Of a DNA stretch of 64,000 nucleotides, positions 54,799 through 61,846 are shown one piece after another. This DNA comes from an uncultured Oscillospiraceae bacterium (GTDB lineage: Bacteria; Bacillota; Clostridia; Oscillospirales; Oscillospiraceae): NCBI GenBank assembly GCA_910578505.1, contig CAJTPV010000004.1, positions 62,001-126,000 of the forward strand, given 5' to 3'. The notes beneath the pieces were generated by a model. The model was not told the origin of the DNA. It was given only the letters and a program-made list of their open reading frames with translations, and searched no databases. The translations under genes were made by a program, and so were the position numbers. Positions within the stretch are counted from its first letter, which is position 1; every line of letters begins with the position of its first letter.

Positions 54799-54837
54799 CT
54801 GCTGACTATACGCACGAACGATGAAATATGCCAGAAT

Positions 54838-54956
54838 GGGGACCCCTCAGTCACGCTTCGCGTGCCAGCTCCCCTTTCAGGGGAGCCTTTTCCCCTGCTC
54901 CTTTGGAAAGCCTCCCCTGAAAGGGGAGGGGGACCGCTTGCGGTGGAGGGGTCCTC
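54838..54956. repeat. Large imperfect inverted repeat (extragenic element)
   Basis: The left arm holds GACCCCTCAGTCACGCTTCG and AGCTCCCCTTTCAGGGGAG; the right arm holds the matching GCCTCCCCTGAAAGGGGAG and GGTGGAGGGGTCC. Each arm is itself palindromic. This form is typical of dispersed extragenic palindromes of gut Clostridia. It separates convergent flotillin and permease genes; no gene is seen in 54800-54993. Confidence 0.75.
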
Positions 54957-54993
54957 CCTGTCCCAGGGTAATTTTATTGGTTGCAAGTATATT

Positions 54994-55638
54994 TTAATTG
55001 TAGACGCCGCTCCGCCGCTTCCGGTAGAACCGGACGGACAGGAAAAAGGACGCTGCATTCATGACAATGACCACAGCGGCGGCGGCAATCACCAGCGCGG
55101 TGAGCGGTACCCGGTCCATCCAACGGAACATTCTCTCCATACCAATGATCTGCGCCCCGCCGACCAGGATAGCAAATATGCAGCCCATCAGCGCAATCAT
55201 GGTCAGCCGGCCTTTCTCCACGCCGAAGCGAAAGACAGTGGGCATGGTGACCGCGTTGACGGTCAGGACCATGACCAGCGGCGATACTCTTGCCATCAAC
55301 GTTCCCGTCATGTCGTACGCCGCACCGGCAGCGGCGGCCTGGGCGCAGCAGATTAAAAAGCTGAGACCCATTGCGGCCGCTGCCAGGCCCGCAGCAAACA
55401 GGTACTTGCTGAGCACCACCTTTTCCGGGCGGCAGGGCGTCATGGCGAGATATTCGTCCCAGCGGCACCGCTCGTCATAGGCCATCGTCGTCAAGGGGAG
55501 GGTCATGGTCAGCACCGTCAGATAGGTGCTGCCGAAGCTCTCTAATCTTGGAACAAAGGAAAAAAGCAGCGCGCTCCCTATCAGTATCCAGATATTTTTC
55601 CCGATCAGATAAACGTCTTTTCTCAGTAAAGCGGCCAT
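54994..55638 (-). CDS. ABC-2 type permease, third paralogue
   Basis: The product is 214 residues from ATG 55638 with AGGAGG upstream. It has six helices: MAALLRKDVYLIGKNIWILIG, YDERCRWDEYLAMTPCRPEKVVLSKYLF (a conserved cytoplasmic loop), and a tail ending ASFFLSVRFYRKR. It is the distal gene of an ABC operon with two sister permeases. The last 120 bases are nearly identical in DNA to the second copy, so duplication or gene conversion is recent. Confidence 0.85.
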   Translation of the reverse strand: MAALLRKDVYLIGKNIWILIGSALLFSFVPRLESFGSTYLTVLTMTLPLTTMAYDERCRWDEYLAMTPCRPEKVVLSKYLFAAGLAAAAMGLSFLICCAQAAAAGAAYDMTGTLMARVSPLVMVLTVNAVTMPTVFRFGVEKGRLTMIALMGCIFAILVGGAQIIGMERMFRWMDRVPLTALVIAAAAVVIVMNAASFFLSVRFYRKRRSGVYN

Positions 55639-55654
55639 CGCAACTCCTCCTGCA

Positions 55655-56299
55655 TCAGTCATACGCCCCGTTCTGCCGCTTCCGGTAGAACCGGACGGAC
55701 AGGAAAAAGGACGCCGCATTCATGACAACGACCACAGCGGCAGCGGCAATCCCCAGCGCGGTGAGCGGTACCCGGTCCAGCCAGCCGAACATTCTCTCCT
55801 CACCCAGGAGCTTCGCCCCGCCGACAATCACGCCAAAGGTGCCGAACATCAGCGCCATCATCGTCAGACGGCCCTTCTCCACACCGAAGCGGAAAATCGT
55901 GGGCATGGTGATGGCGTTGACGGTCAAAATCACCACCAGCAGCGACGCTCTCTGGATCATATTCCCCATCAGATCAAATTCCCCGTGGAGAAAGGTGCTT
56001 TTCAGTATACCGGCCAGCACCGTCACAGCCAGCGCGGCCCCGGCCAGCAGGGCGGCGAACAGGTACTTGCTGCACACCACCCGCTCCGGGCGGCAGGGCG
56101 TCATGGACAGATAGGTGTCCCAATGGCACCGCTCGTCGTAGGCCAGGGTGGTCAGGGGCAGGGTCATGGTCAGCACCATCAGATACGCGCTGCCGAAGCT
56201 CTCAAACTGGGGCGTGAGGCTGAACAGCAGCGCGACGCCCAGCAGAATCCACGTCTGTTTCCCCAACAGATACAGGTCCTTTTTCAGTAAAGCGGTCAT
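55655..56299 (-). CDS. ABC-2 type permease, second paralogue
   Basis: The product is 214 residues, starting MTALLKKDLYLLGKQTWILLG with the conserved YDERCHWDTYLSMTPCRPERVVCSKYLF and the FFLSVRFYRKR tail. It has six helices. It is closely related to the third paralogue (54994-55638) and more distantly to the first. The order in the operon is ATPase, permease 1, permease 2, permease 3. Confidence 0.85.
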   Translation of the reverse strand: MTALLKKDLYLLGKQTWILLGVALLFSLTPQFESFGSAYLMVLTMTLPLTTLAYDERCHWDTYLSMTPCRPERVVCSKYLFAALLAGAALAVTVLAGILKSTFLHGEFDLMGNMIQRASLLVVILTVNAITMPTIFRFGVEKGRLTMMALMFGTFGVIVGGAKLLGEERMFGWLDRVPLTALGIAAAAVVVVMNAASFFLSVRFYRKRQNGAYD

Positions 56300-56316
56300 A
56301 GCAAATTCCTCCTGAA

Positions 56317-56964
56317 TCAGTCATATAAGCCATACCGGCGGTTGGCATAGAATTGAACGGACAGACGAAATGAGATCACATTGCTGACAGCGGCCAGTAC
56401 GGCGGAGCCGAAAATCAGCACCGGCGCGGACCTGTCCATCAGCCAGACAACGGACTCGACGAAGCGAATCACCCCGCTGTTTCTCATCAGAAGGCCGGCG
56501 AACAGCAGCGCGGCTCCCCCGAAGCATACCGAACTGAGAATGATCTGGGCCTTTTCCACCCCAAGGCGGTAGATGATCGGCAGAAAAACGGCGTGCAGCG
56601 TCAATACCGTGAAGAGAAGGGCGACCGTCAGCGGCACGCTGATGGACCCGTCCAGGAATCTGTGCTGCACATAGCTGACGGCACACGCCACGCATCCCAT
56701 GCTGAGAGCGGCGAGAAACGTGATCAGATATTTGCTGAGCACGATTTTCCAGGCCGGTATGGGCAGCATGGCGGCGAACTGGTCCCAGCGGGACCGGCTG
56801 TCACTGGCAATAGAGCCCTGGGACAGGGTCATGGACAGCGCCAGCAGATAGATCGTGCCAACGGCGTGAAACTGGGGCGTAAAAGCAAGGCCCAGCGCGA
56901 CGATGAACAGGAGCCGGAGCTGCCTCCCCGTGATATACAGGTCCTTCCGCAGCAGGGCGGTCAT
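56317..56964 (-). CDS. ABC-2 type permease, first paralogue
   Basis: The product is 215 residues from ATG 56964, which overlaps the ATPase stop (ATGA). MTALLRKDLYITGRQLRLLF and SDSRSRWDQFAAMLPIPAWKIVLSKYLI align with the sister permeases, but the sequence has diverged most and the tail reads RLSVQFYANRRYGLYD. Six helices. It is the direct partner of the ATPase. Confidence 0.85.
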   Translation of the reverse strand: MTALLRKDLYITGRQLRLLFIVALGLAFTPQFHAVGTIYLLALSMTLSQGSIASDSRSRWDQFAAMLPIPAWKIVLSKYLITFLAALSMGCVACAVSYVQHRFLDGSISVPLTVALLFTVLTLHAVFLPIIYRLGVEKAQIILSSVCFGGAALLFAGLLMRNSGVIRFVESVVWLMDRSAPVLIFGSAVLAAVSNVISFRLSVQFYANRRYGLYD

Positions 56965-57815
56965 TGGTCCTCCTCCTTGGAGAGATACAGGATGATGTCC
57001 TCCAGCGTGGCCCGCTCCACCAGCAGGTCCTTGGGCATGAACGCCCGCTCCACCAGGGCCTCCGCGCCATAGGGCCCCAGGCGCATGCTGTGGACCGCCT
57101 CGCTGGGCACGTTTTTGATCTGCTCCTTGGTGCATTTCAGAATGCCGTACCGGTCCAGCAGCGCGTCCTTCTCCTCGCACAGCACCAGCCGGCCCTTGTG
57201 CAGGAACGCGATGTAGTCGCAGATTTTTTCCAGGTCGCTGACGATGTGGCTGCTCAGCAGCACCGCGTGGCCGTCCTCCACGGCAAAGTCGGCGAACACG
57301 TCCAGCAGCTCGTCCCGGACCATGGGGTCCAGGCCGCTGGTGGCCTCGTCCAGCAAGAGCAGCTTGGCGCGGTGGCTCAGCGCTGCCGCGATGCCCAGCT
57401 TCATGGTCATGCCGCGGGAGTACTCCTTGAATTTTTTGTCCGGCGGCAGCCGGAATTTCTCCAGCCAGCTGTCGTAGACGTCCTGCTCCCAGTTTTTGTA
57501 AGTACCGGCCATGATTTTGCCCAACTGTTTGGCGGTGATGACCTCCGGGATACAGGTCTCGTCCAGCACGACGCCGATGTCCTCCTTGGTGCGCAGAAAG
57601 TCGGGGCTCTGGTTGTCCACGCCCAGCACAGTGATTTTCCCCTCGTCCCGACTGATGGCGTCCATAATGAGCCGGATGGTGGTGCTTTTCCCGGCCCCGT
57701 TCTCGCCCACCAGGCCCATGATGCACCCGGCGGGCAGCGCCAGATCCAGGTTTTCCAGCGCAAAGCCCTTGTAGCGCTTGCGCAGGCCCTTGATTTCAAC
57801 GACATTGCTTTCCAT
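56961..57815 (-). CDS. ABC transporter ATP-binding protein
   Basis: The product is 284 residues. Walker A is VGENGAGKSTTIRL, the signature EYSRGMTMKLGIAAAL (an SRGM variant of LSGGQ), Walker B LLLLDEATSGLD and the switch His in LLSSHIVSDL. It matches the YtrB/CcmA-like subfamily that works with ABC-2 permeases, often in export or in self-protection against wall-active peptides. The genes follow a GntR regulator, the YtrA-type arrangement. Confidence 0.92.
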   Translation of the reverse strand: MESNVVEIKGLRKRYKGFALENLDLALPAGCIMGLVGENGAGKSTTIRLIMDAISRDEGKITVLGVDNQSPDFLRTKEDIGVVLDETCIPEVITAKQLGKIMAGTYKNWEQDVYDSWLEKFRLPPDKKFKEYSRGMTMKLGIAAALSHRAKLLLLDEATSGLDPMVRDELLDVFADFAVEDGHAVLLSSHIVSDLEKICDYIAFLHKGRLVLCEEKDALLDRYGILKCTKEQIKNVPSEAVHSMRLGPYGAEALVERAFMPKDLLVERATLEDIILYLSKEEDQ

Positions 57816-57820
57816 TTTGT

Positions 57821-58195
57821 TTATTCCTCCTCATATAATACCCGCAGGATATCCTGCAGGTCCTCCATCGTCAGTCCGTTCTGCCTGCCCAGCTCCACGG
57901 CTGACTGTAAATGCGCCTCGATCTCCCGCAGATTGCTCTCCTTCGCCAGCTCCAGGTCCTGCTGGGCCACAAAGCTGCCCTTGCCGGCCACGGTGCAGAT
58001 AAAGCCGTCCCGCTCCAGCTCCTCATAGGCCCGCTTGGTGGTGATGACGCTGATGCGCAGGTCCCTGGCCAGGGCGCGGATGGAGGGCAGGGCCTCGCCG
58101 GGCTTCAGCTTCCCGGTGGCAATGGCCCCCTTGAGCTGGCGGCAGATCTGTTCATAGATTGGCTGTCCGCTGGCGTTGCTGATGATGATATCCAC
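57821..58195 (-). CDS. GntR-family regulator, YtrA type
   Basis: The product is 124 residues from a GTG at 58195 with GAGGTGA upstream; upstream ATG codons lack sites. The winged helix (PIYEQICRQLKGAIATGKLKPGEALPSIRALARDLRISVITT, KRAYEELERDGFICTVAGKGSFV) is followed by a short C-terminal helix only, the YtrA subfamily pattern. It lies five bases before the ATPase start and probably represses the whole operon, derepressing under envelope stress (inference). Confidence 0.92.
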   Translation of the reverse strand: MDIIISNASGQPIYEQICRQLKGAIATGKLKPGEALPSIRALARDLRISVITTKRAYEELERDGFICTVAGKGSFVAQQDLELAKESNLREIEAHLQSAVELGRQNGLTMEDLQDILRVLYEEE

Positions 58196-58225
58196 TGCAT
58201 CACCTCTGTTCTTGTGTATATAAAC

Positions 58226-58253
58226 AGTATACACAGTATGAACAGTTTGTCAA
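58226..58253 (-). promoter_or_regulatory. Promoter and probable operator of the GntR-ABC operon
   Basis: TTGACA (58248-58253), a 16-base spacer and TATACT (58226-58231) on the minus strand. The spacer and -10 area contain three spaced ACTGT(T/G) units and a GTATAC palindrome, candidate GntR sites. Confidence 0.75.
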
Positions 58254-58437
58254 GAGGGAAATGGCGGTTGGCGGGAAAAATTTATATGATACTGCCCATG
58301 CCTGTGATAGCGGCAAGGTTAGCGTTGATTTTTTTATTTCTTTGCATACGATGTCTGTGAACACATTATTCTATGTACTATCCTGAGAATGGCCCTGTCC
58401 ATGCCCCGGAAAATTGGCTTGTGACACCGTAAATTCA

Positions 58438-58481
58438 GTGGTGGAGTGTCCTATTAGGACACTCCACCACTTTTTGTGCGC
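58438..58481 (+). terminator. Orphan terminator hairpin
   Basis: A perfect 16-base stem AGTGGTGGAGTGTCCT / AGGACACTCCACCACT is followed by TTTTTG. No plus-strand gene is recognisable upstream in 58260-58437, so it may have lost its gene. Confidence 0.7.
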
Positions 58482-58523
58482 TCTATTAAGATGAGATTGC
58501 CTAAATCCATCGAAAAAGTAAAA

Positions 58524-58559
58524 GAAACGCTTTGAAATCGTAAGATTTCAAAGCGTTTC
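58524..58559 (-). terminator. Terminator of the (displaced) tRNA gene
   Basis: A perfect 16-base stem GAAACGCTTTGAAATC / GATTTCAAAGCGTTTC with a four-base loop lies directly after the tRNA 3' end on the minus strand and is followed by TTTTACTTTTT. Confidence 0.8.
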
Positions 58560-58561
58560 GG

Positions 58562-58584
58562 TGGTCCGAGTGACTGGATTCGAA
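58562..58584 (-). other. Displaced tRNA 3' end: attachment site of the mobile element
   Basis: On the minus strand the 23 bases consist of a T-loop TTCGAAT, a five-base T-stem strand CCAGT, a seven-base acceptor strand CACTCGG, discriminator A and CCA: exact tRNA geometry. The five bases before the T-loop (GATAA) cannot pair with CCAGT (ACTGG expected), and no D- or anticodon arm precedes. The break at the T-loop is typical of tyrosine-integrase att cores in tRNA genes. The tRNA species cannot be named from this part. Confidence 0.65.
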
Positions 58585-58811
58585 TTATCGGGATTATCTG
58601 TTAAGTATTCAAATCCATTCTCTAAAGCCCCTGTTTGCAACGGTTTCCGGCTGTCCGCTTCGCCATCCATCCACGTTTACCACCATCAAAAATCAGGCTC
58701 TTAAGGGAAAAATAAGGGAAAAAGGGAAAACAAAACCGCCCTCGCAGATGCACTTACCGGCGTTTCCATTTCCCCTTAAGAGACCGCTTTTGAAAATGCA
58801 CTTTCAAAAAC

Positions 58812-59033
58812 TCAGCTTTCCTTATCCGGTCTGGGCTCCGGAGTGATCTCCACCACGTCCTCCACCGGACACTGTAAAATGGTGCAGAGGTCTTGTATTG
58901 TGTTCAGCGTCACGCTTCGGTTTTTCCGCAGAGCGTCCAGCGTCCCAGTGCTGACATAGTATTTCTGTATCAACTGATACTGTGTAATCTTCTTTCGCTC
59001 CATCGTCCGCCACAGGGGAGCAAAACTAATCAT
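58812..59033 (-). CDS. Cro/CI-type HTH regulator
   Basis: The product is 73 residues from ATG 59033. It is a single HTH_26/Cro-like domain: PLWRTMERKKITQYQLIQKYYVSTGTLDALRKN and TLNTIQDLCTILQCPVEDVVE, the stereotyped form on clostridial mobile elements. It is divergent from the SLH gene and probably controls the element's genes. A TTG two codons earlier is less likely as start. Confidence 0.88.
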   Translation of the reverse strand: MISFAPLWRTMERKKITQYQLIQKYYVSTGTLDALRKNRSVTLNTIQDLCTILQCPVEDVVEITPEPRPDKES

Positions 59034-59077
59034 TGACAATCCCTCACTTTGGGACTATTGTAAATGTTAGTTTCCCC

Positions 59078-59106
59078 TTGCGCATTGCCGAATATCAGGC
59101 TATAAT
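59078..59106 (+). promoter_or_regulatory. Promoter of the SLH-protein gene
   Basis: TTGCGC (59078-59083), a 17-base spacer and TATAAT (59101-59106). Confidence 0.7.
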
Positions 59107-59137
59107 AAGGATACAAAAACGAAAGGCGGAAAATCCC

Positions 59138-60319
59138 ATGAAAAAGAAACTATCCCTTTTGCTGGCGTGTGTACTCTGTCTGGGTCTGATGCCCTGTGCC
59201 TACGCCGACAACAACCCATTCAACGATGTTGCACCCGGCTTCTGGGCCTATGATGCCATCATGGAGACCTACAATGACGGAGTAATGACCGGCACAGGCG
59301 GCGGCGCTTTCAGTCCCGCCGGTAAGCTGAACATGGGGCAATTTACAACCATCCTGGCCCGTGCTTTCTACGCAGACGAGATAACCACCTCTCCAGATGA
59401 CACGCTCTGGTGGGAACCCGCCTACAGAATTGCCTACTACAGCAATCACAACCTCTTTGGAGAAGTGCATAACATCGCGGGCAATACCGAAGTCACCCGT
59501 GAAGTGATGGCGGAGATGATGTACCGCGTCATGGTTGACAAGAGTGTTGTTCTTCCGAATGACACCGAAATCCAGGCAACTATAAACAAGATTCCGGATA
59601 TTGCCGCTGTGGACGGCAATTACAGAACGGCGGTAGCCGTGTGCTACTATTGGGAACTGCTGGCCGGTGTTGACGCGCAGGGAACTTTCGCCCCCAAGGG
59701 AGTGCTGAACCGCGCACAGACAGCGGTCATCTATACCCGGCTGAAAAAGGCGGTCAGTGTGCTGAGTACGGGGACAACCGAAAATCCCGGAACCACAACC
59801 CCGGACACGATAACTCCCGGCACAGCAGATAATCCCGGCGATGCACATAATCCCCAGGCAGCCCCCTCCGCAACCCTGACCAACGGGATGCCTGTGACTG
59901 AGGAAAATGTGCTGGCTCTGATTGAGGAGTACAAGAATGGGAAGGAGCCTGGGGAGAAGGCGAAGGAAGCTGGGTTTACCTCGTATACTAACGGATCTAC
60001 ATATGATCCGTACAATCCGCTGTACTTTGGTGCGATTGGGTCTGGAACCGAATGCGCCAAATTCGCCTTTGCCTTTTGGGACGACATCTTTGGAGACGCA
60101 CCTTATCGCGAGGTGACTGATCCGTGGCAAATAAGGCCGGGAGACCTTATCCACTTCCCTAGTCATTGGTGTATTGCGGTACAAAGCGCCTATCAAGAAC
60201 CAGGTCGCGACTACCCATTAACACAAACTGCAGGTGGAGGTAAGGCAGGGTCGATTGGCTGGGGTCCTAATGCTATAAGAGGATATGCCACACTTTACAC
60301 CCGTTACCCCCTCGCCTGA
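59138..60319 (+). CDS. Secreted SLH-domain protein with NlpC/P60-like C-terminal domain
   Basis: The product is 393 residues from ATG 59138. A signal peptide (KKKLSLLLACVLCLGLMPCAYA) is followed by S-layer-homology repeats (about 25-215; FNDVAPGFWAYDAIMETYNDGVM, FSPAGKLNMGQFTTILARAF, FAPKGVLNRAQTAVIYTRL). A Thr/Pro linker leads to a C-terminal domain with SGTECAKFAFAFWDDIFG and IRPGDLIHFPSHWCIAVQSA, a Cys...His arrangement like papain-fold NlpC/P60 or CHAP hydrolases. It could anchor to the pyruvylated wall polymer and cut peptidoglycan locally during conjugation (inference). Confidence 0.8.
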   Translation: MKKKLSLLLACVLCLGLMPCAYADNNPFNDVAPGFWAYDAIMETYNDGVMTGTGGGAFSPAGKLNMGQFTTILARAFYADEITTSPDDTLWWEPAYRIAYYSNHNLFGEVHNIAGNTEVTREVMAEMMYRVMVDKSVVLPNDTEIQATINKIPDIAAVDGNYRTAVAVCYYWELLAGVDAQGTFAPKGVLNRAQTAVIYTRLKKAVSVLSTGTTENPGTTTPDTITPGTADNPGDAHNPQAAPSATLTNGMPVTEENVLALIEEYKNGKEPGEKAKEAGFTSYTNGSTYDPYNPLYFGAIGSGTECAKFAFAFWDDIFGDAPYREVTDPWQIRPGDLIHFPSHWCIAVQSAYQEPGRDYPLTQTAGGGKAGSIGWGPNAIRGYATLYTRYPLA

Positions 60320-60327
60320 GTCTTCGC

Positions 60328-60357
60328 CCCCCGCCCAACTGGGCGGGGGATATTTTT
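60328..60357 (+). terminator. Terminator after the SLH-protein gene
   Basis: CCCCCGCCC / GGGCGGGGG is followed by ATATTTTT. Confidence 0.85.
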
Positions 60358-60377
60358 GAACCTACACTTTCAAAACT

Positions 60378-61037
60378 CTATTCAACCGTTACCATCCTCT
60401 CCATGCAATCCCCGCAGATGATGTTGACCTCCTTGGTAGCCCGGACGGACTGCCCGCATTTGGGACAAACCAGCTTGCGTGTACTGGACGGCCTCCCGCC
60501 GCCGTTCTGCGTTCCTCCTGTGCCGGCCCCTGACTTTCCGGGAGTTCCAATACCTCTTGCCGAGAACCCTTCCGTTCGGCTCATGTGTACGTCTTCCCAG
60601 CCCTGCTCGATGATGAACTCCACCAGCACGTCCGAAGGTTCGGTAACACTCCATCCGATGCGCTTGTCATAGCTGATTTCCAGGTCCCGTGCCTGAGCTG
60701 CATCCCGGAAGGTCTTGTTGTGGTATGTCCCGTTCCGGCTGCAATCCTTGATTCCGTTTTGCAAATGGTAGAGGTGTACCATCTCATGCAGGACGGTGGC
60801 AACCACGTTTTCGATTGGCCTGTCCAGCGTCCCCGCTCCGATGTTCAACTCGTGGCGGCGTTCCCCGTCCGCACGGGCCCACGCTTTAGCAACGGTAACA
60901 TGCCCGTAGGCCCTGGGCGTGGATTGGATGGTAATGACCGGCTCTTCCAGCTGGCTGTCAAAATAGCGGCTGTTCAAGGCGCGGAAAATCTTTTCCATAT
61001 ATCCGGCTGTCCTGCTGGTCTTGATAGTCTCTTTCAT
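60378..61037 (-). CDS. SprT-like zinc metalloprotease-fold protein
   Basis: The product is 219 residues from ATG 61037 with GGGAGG upstream. EKIFRALNSRYFDSQLEEPVI is followed by VVATVLHEMVHLYHLQNG, the HExxH of SprT-like/Spartan proteins, and a C-terminal zinc ribbon CPKCGQ...CGDC. Such genes are frequent on clostridial conjugative elements; a role in DNA-protein crosslink handling during transfer has been imagined but is not shown. Confidence 0.88.
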   Translation of the reverse strand: MKETIKTSRTAGYMEKIFRALNSRYFDSQLEEPVITIQSTPRAYGHVTVAKAWARADGERRHELNIGAGTLDRPIENVVATVLHEMVHLYHLQNGIKDCSRNGTYHNKTFRDAAQARDLEISYDKRIGWSVTEPSDVLVEFIIEQGWEDVHMSRTEGFSARGIGTPGKSGAGTGGTQNGGGRPSSTRKLVCPKCGQSVRATKEVNIICGDCMERMVTVE

Positions 61038-61073
61038 AGCGTCAACGCCTCCCATAATAAATATTGAGCGGAG

Positions 61074-61201
61074 CGAAGCTCGTGGGCGAGCTTCGTTGCC
61101 CCCTACCAGCGCAGGCGGAGCGGACGGTCAAGGCTGGGCCAACGGCCCACTCGCGAAAAAATATCTCTCTGGCCCTTACGGAAACCAGAGAGATATTTTT
61201 T
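61074..61201. repeat. Nested inverted repeats of the element
   Basis: GAAGCTCG / CGAGCTTC (about 61076-61095) is followed by a perfect 17-base stem AAAAAATATCTCTCTGG / CCAGAGAGATATTTTTT (61156-61172 / 61185-61201). It is flanked by GTCAAGGC and GCCTTGAC outside it. The inner stem could end transcription in both directions. The nesting resembles origins of transfer or terminal hairpins. Confidence 0.6.
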
Positions 61202-61261
61202 CGGCCTTGACAGTCTGCGGAGGCTGTGCTACCCCCTCTCGCGGAGGGCGGCACCTTTGTC

Positions 61262-61467
61262 AATATCAAATATTTATAAATTATTCATAATTTTTTGAAA
61301 ATTTTCTTGATATTTTTCCGCTTGACAGCATAGTATCCCCCAGTCGACGCGAACCGACGGGTTTTTCCTTTCGGTATCGACTGGCGGGGCTGGAACCGCG
61401 TAGAGTTTCCCAGCAGCCAACCTGGCGAGCTGATGCGCAAAGGGCGGCGGGGTGCGACTACACCCCA
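61262..61467 (+). other. Origin-like AT-rich and hairpin region upstream of rep
   Basis: An AT-rich run (61262-61320) is followed by a promoter-like TTGATA-N18-TAGTAT, CCAGTCGA / TCGACTGG inverted repeat arms (about 61339-61387) and a GGGGTG / CACCCC hairpin (about 61449-61467). Positioned just before the genes for a small OB-like protein and an HUH Rep, it is a candidate double-strand origin. Function is inferred. Confidence 0.4.
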
Positions 61468-61505
61468 TCCCAATAAAAATCTTATGATGAAAGGACTTGA
61501 TAACT

Positions 61506-61748
61506 ATGAAAGTAATCGGATTCAAAAGAGCGGACTTTATGTCCAAGGAGGGAGCTCCCATTACTGGCTATAACCTCTACCTCAGCTACCCCATTACCGG
61601 CGAGGACGCCGACGGCTCAGCCTGTGAGCGGTACTACATGACGGACGCCAAGCTTGCTCGGAGCGGGTACAAGCCCCACGTAGGGGATGAGGTGAACGTC
61701 TCCTTCAATCGCTTCGGCAAGCCCGACATCATCACGGTCATTAAGTAG
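61506..61748 (+). CDS. Small protein of the replication module, possible ssDNA-binding
   Basis: The product is 80 residues from ATG 61506 after AAAGGACTTG. It has a beta-rich sequence (VIGFKRADFMSKEGAPITGY, CERYYMTDAKLARSGYKPHV, GDEVNVSFNRFGKPDIITVI). Its length, the SxxGxxxxGYNLYL opening and the FGxxxxI end recall the gene V-type helix-destabilising proteins of filamentous phages by pattern only. Its neighbour is an HUH Rep, which generates ssDNA. The function is a guess. Confidence 0.7.
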   Translation: MKVIGFKRADFMSKEGAPITGYNLYLSYPITGEDADGSACERYYMTDAKLARSGYKPHVGDEVNVSFNRFGKPDIITVIK

Positions 61749-61846
61749 CGAACCCGTCTGGTTCCCCCTCCCCGGAGGGGAGGGGGCTACTCGATAAGAC
61801 AACAAATTGAAGTCACCCACCCTACAGGAAAGGGGGATTTCATCCT

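Noticed and set aside
58585..58720. Short minus-strand frame before the tRNA fragment as an integrase C-terminus
   Set aside because: No recombinase motif (HxxR, Tyr) can be seen; the frame is too short to judge.
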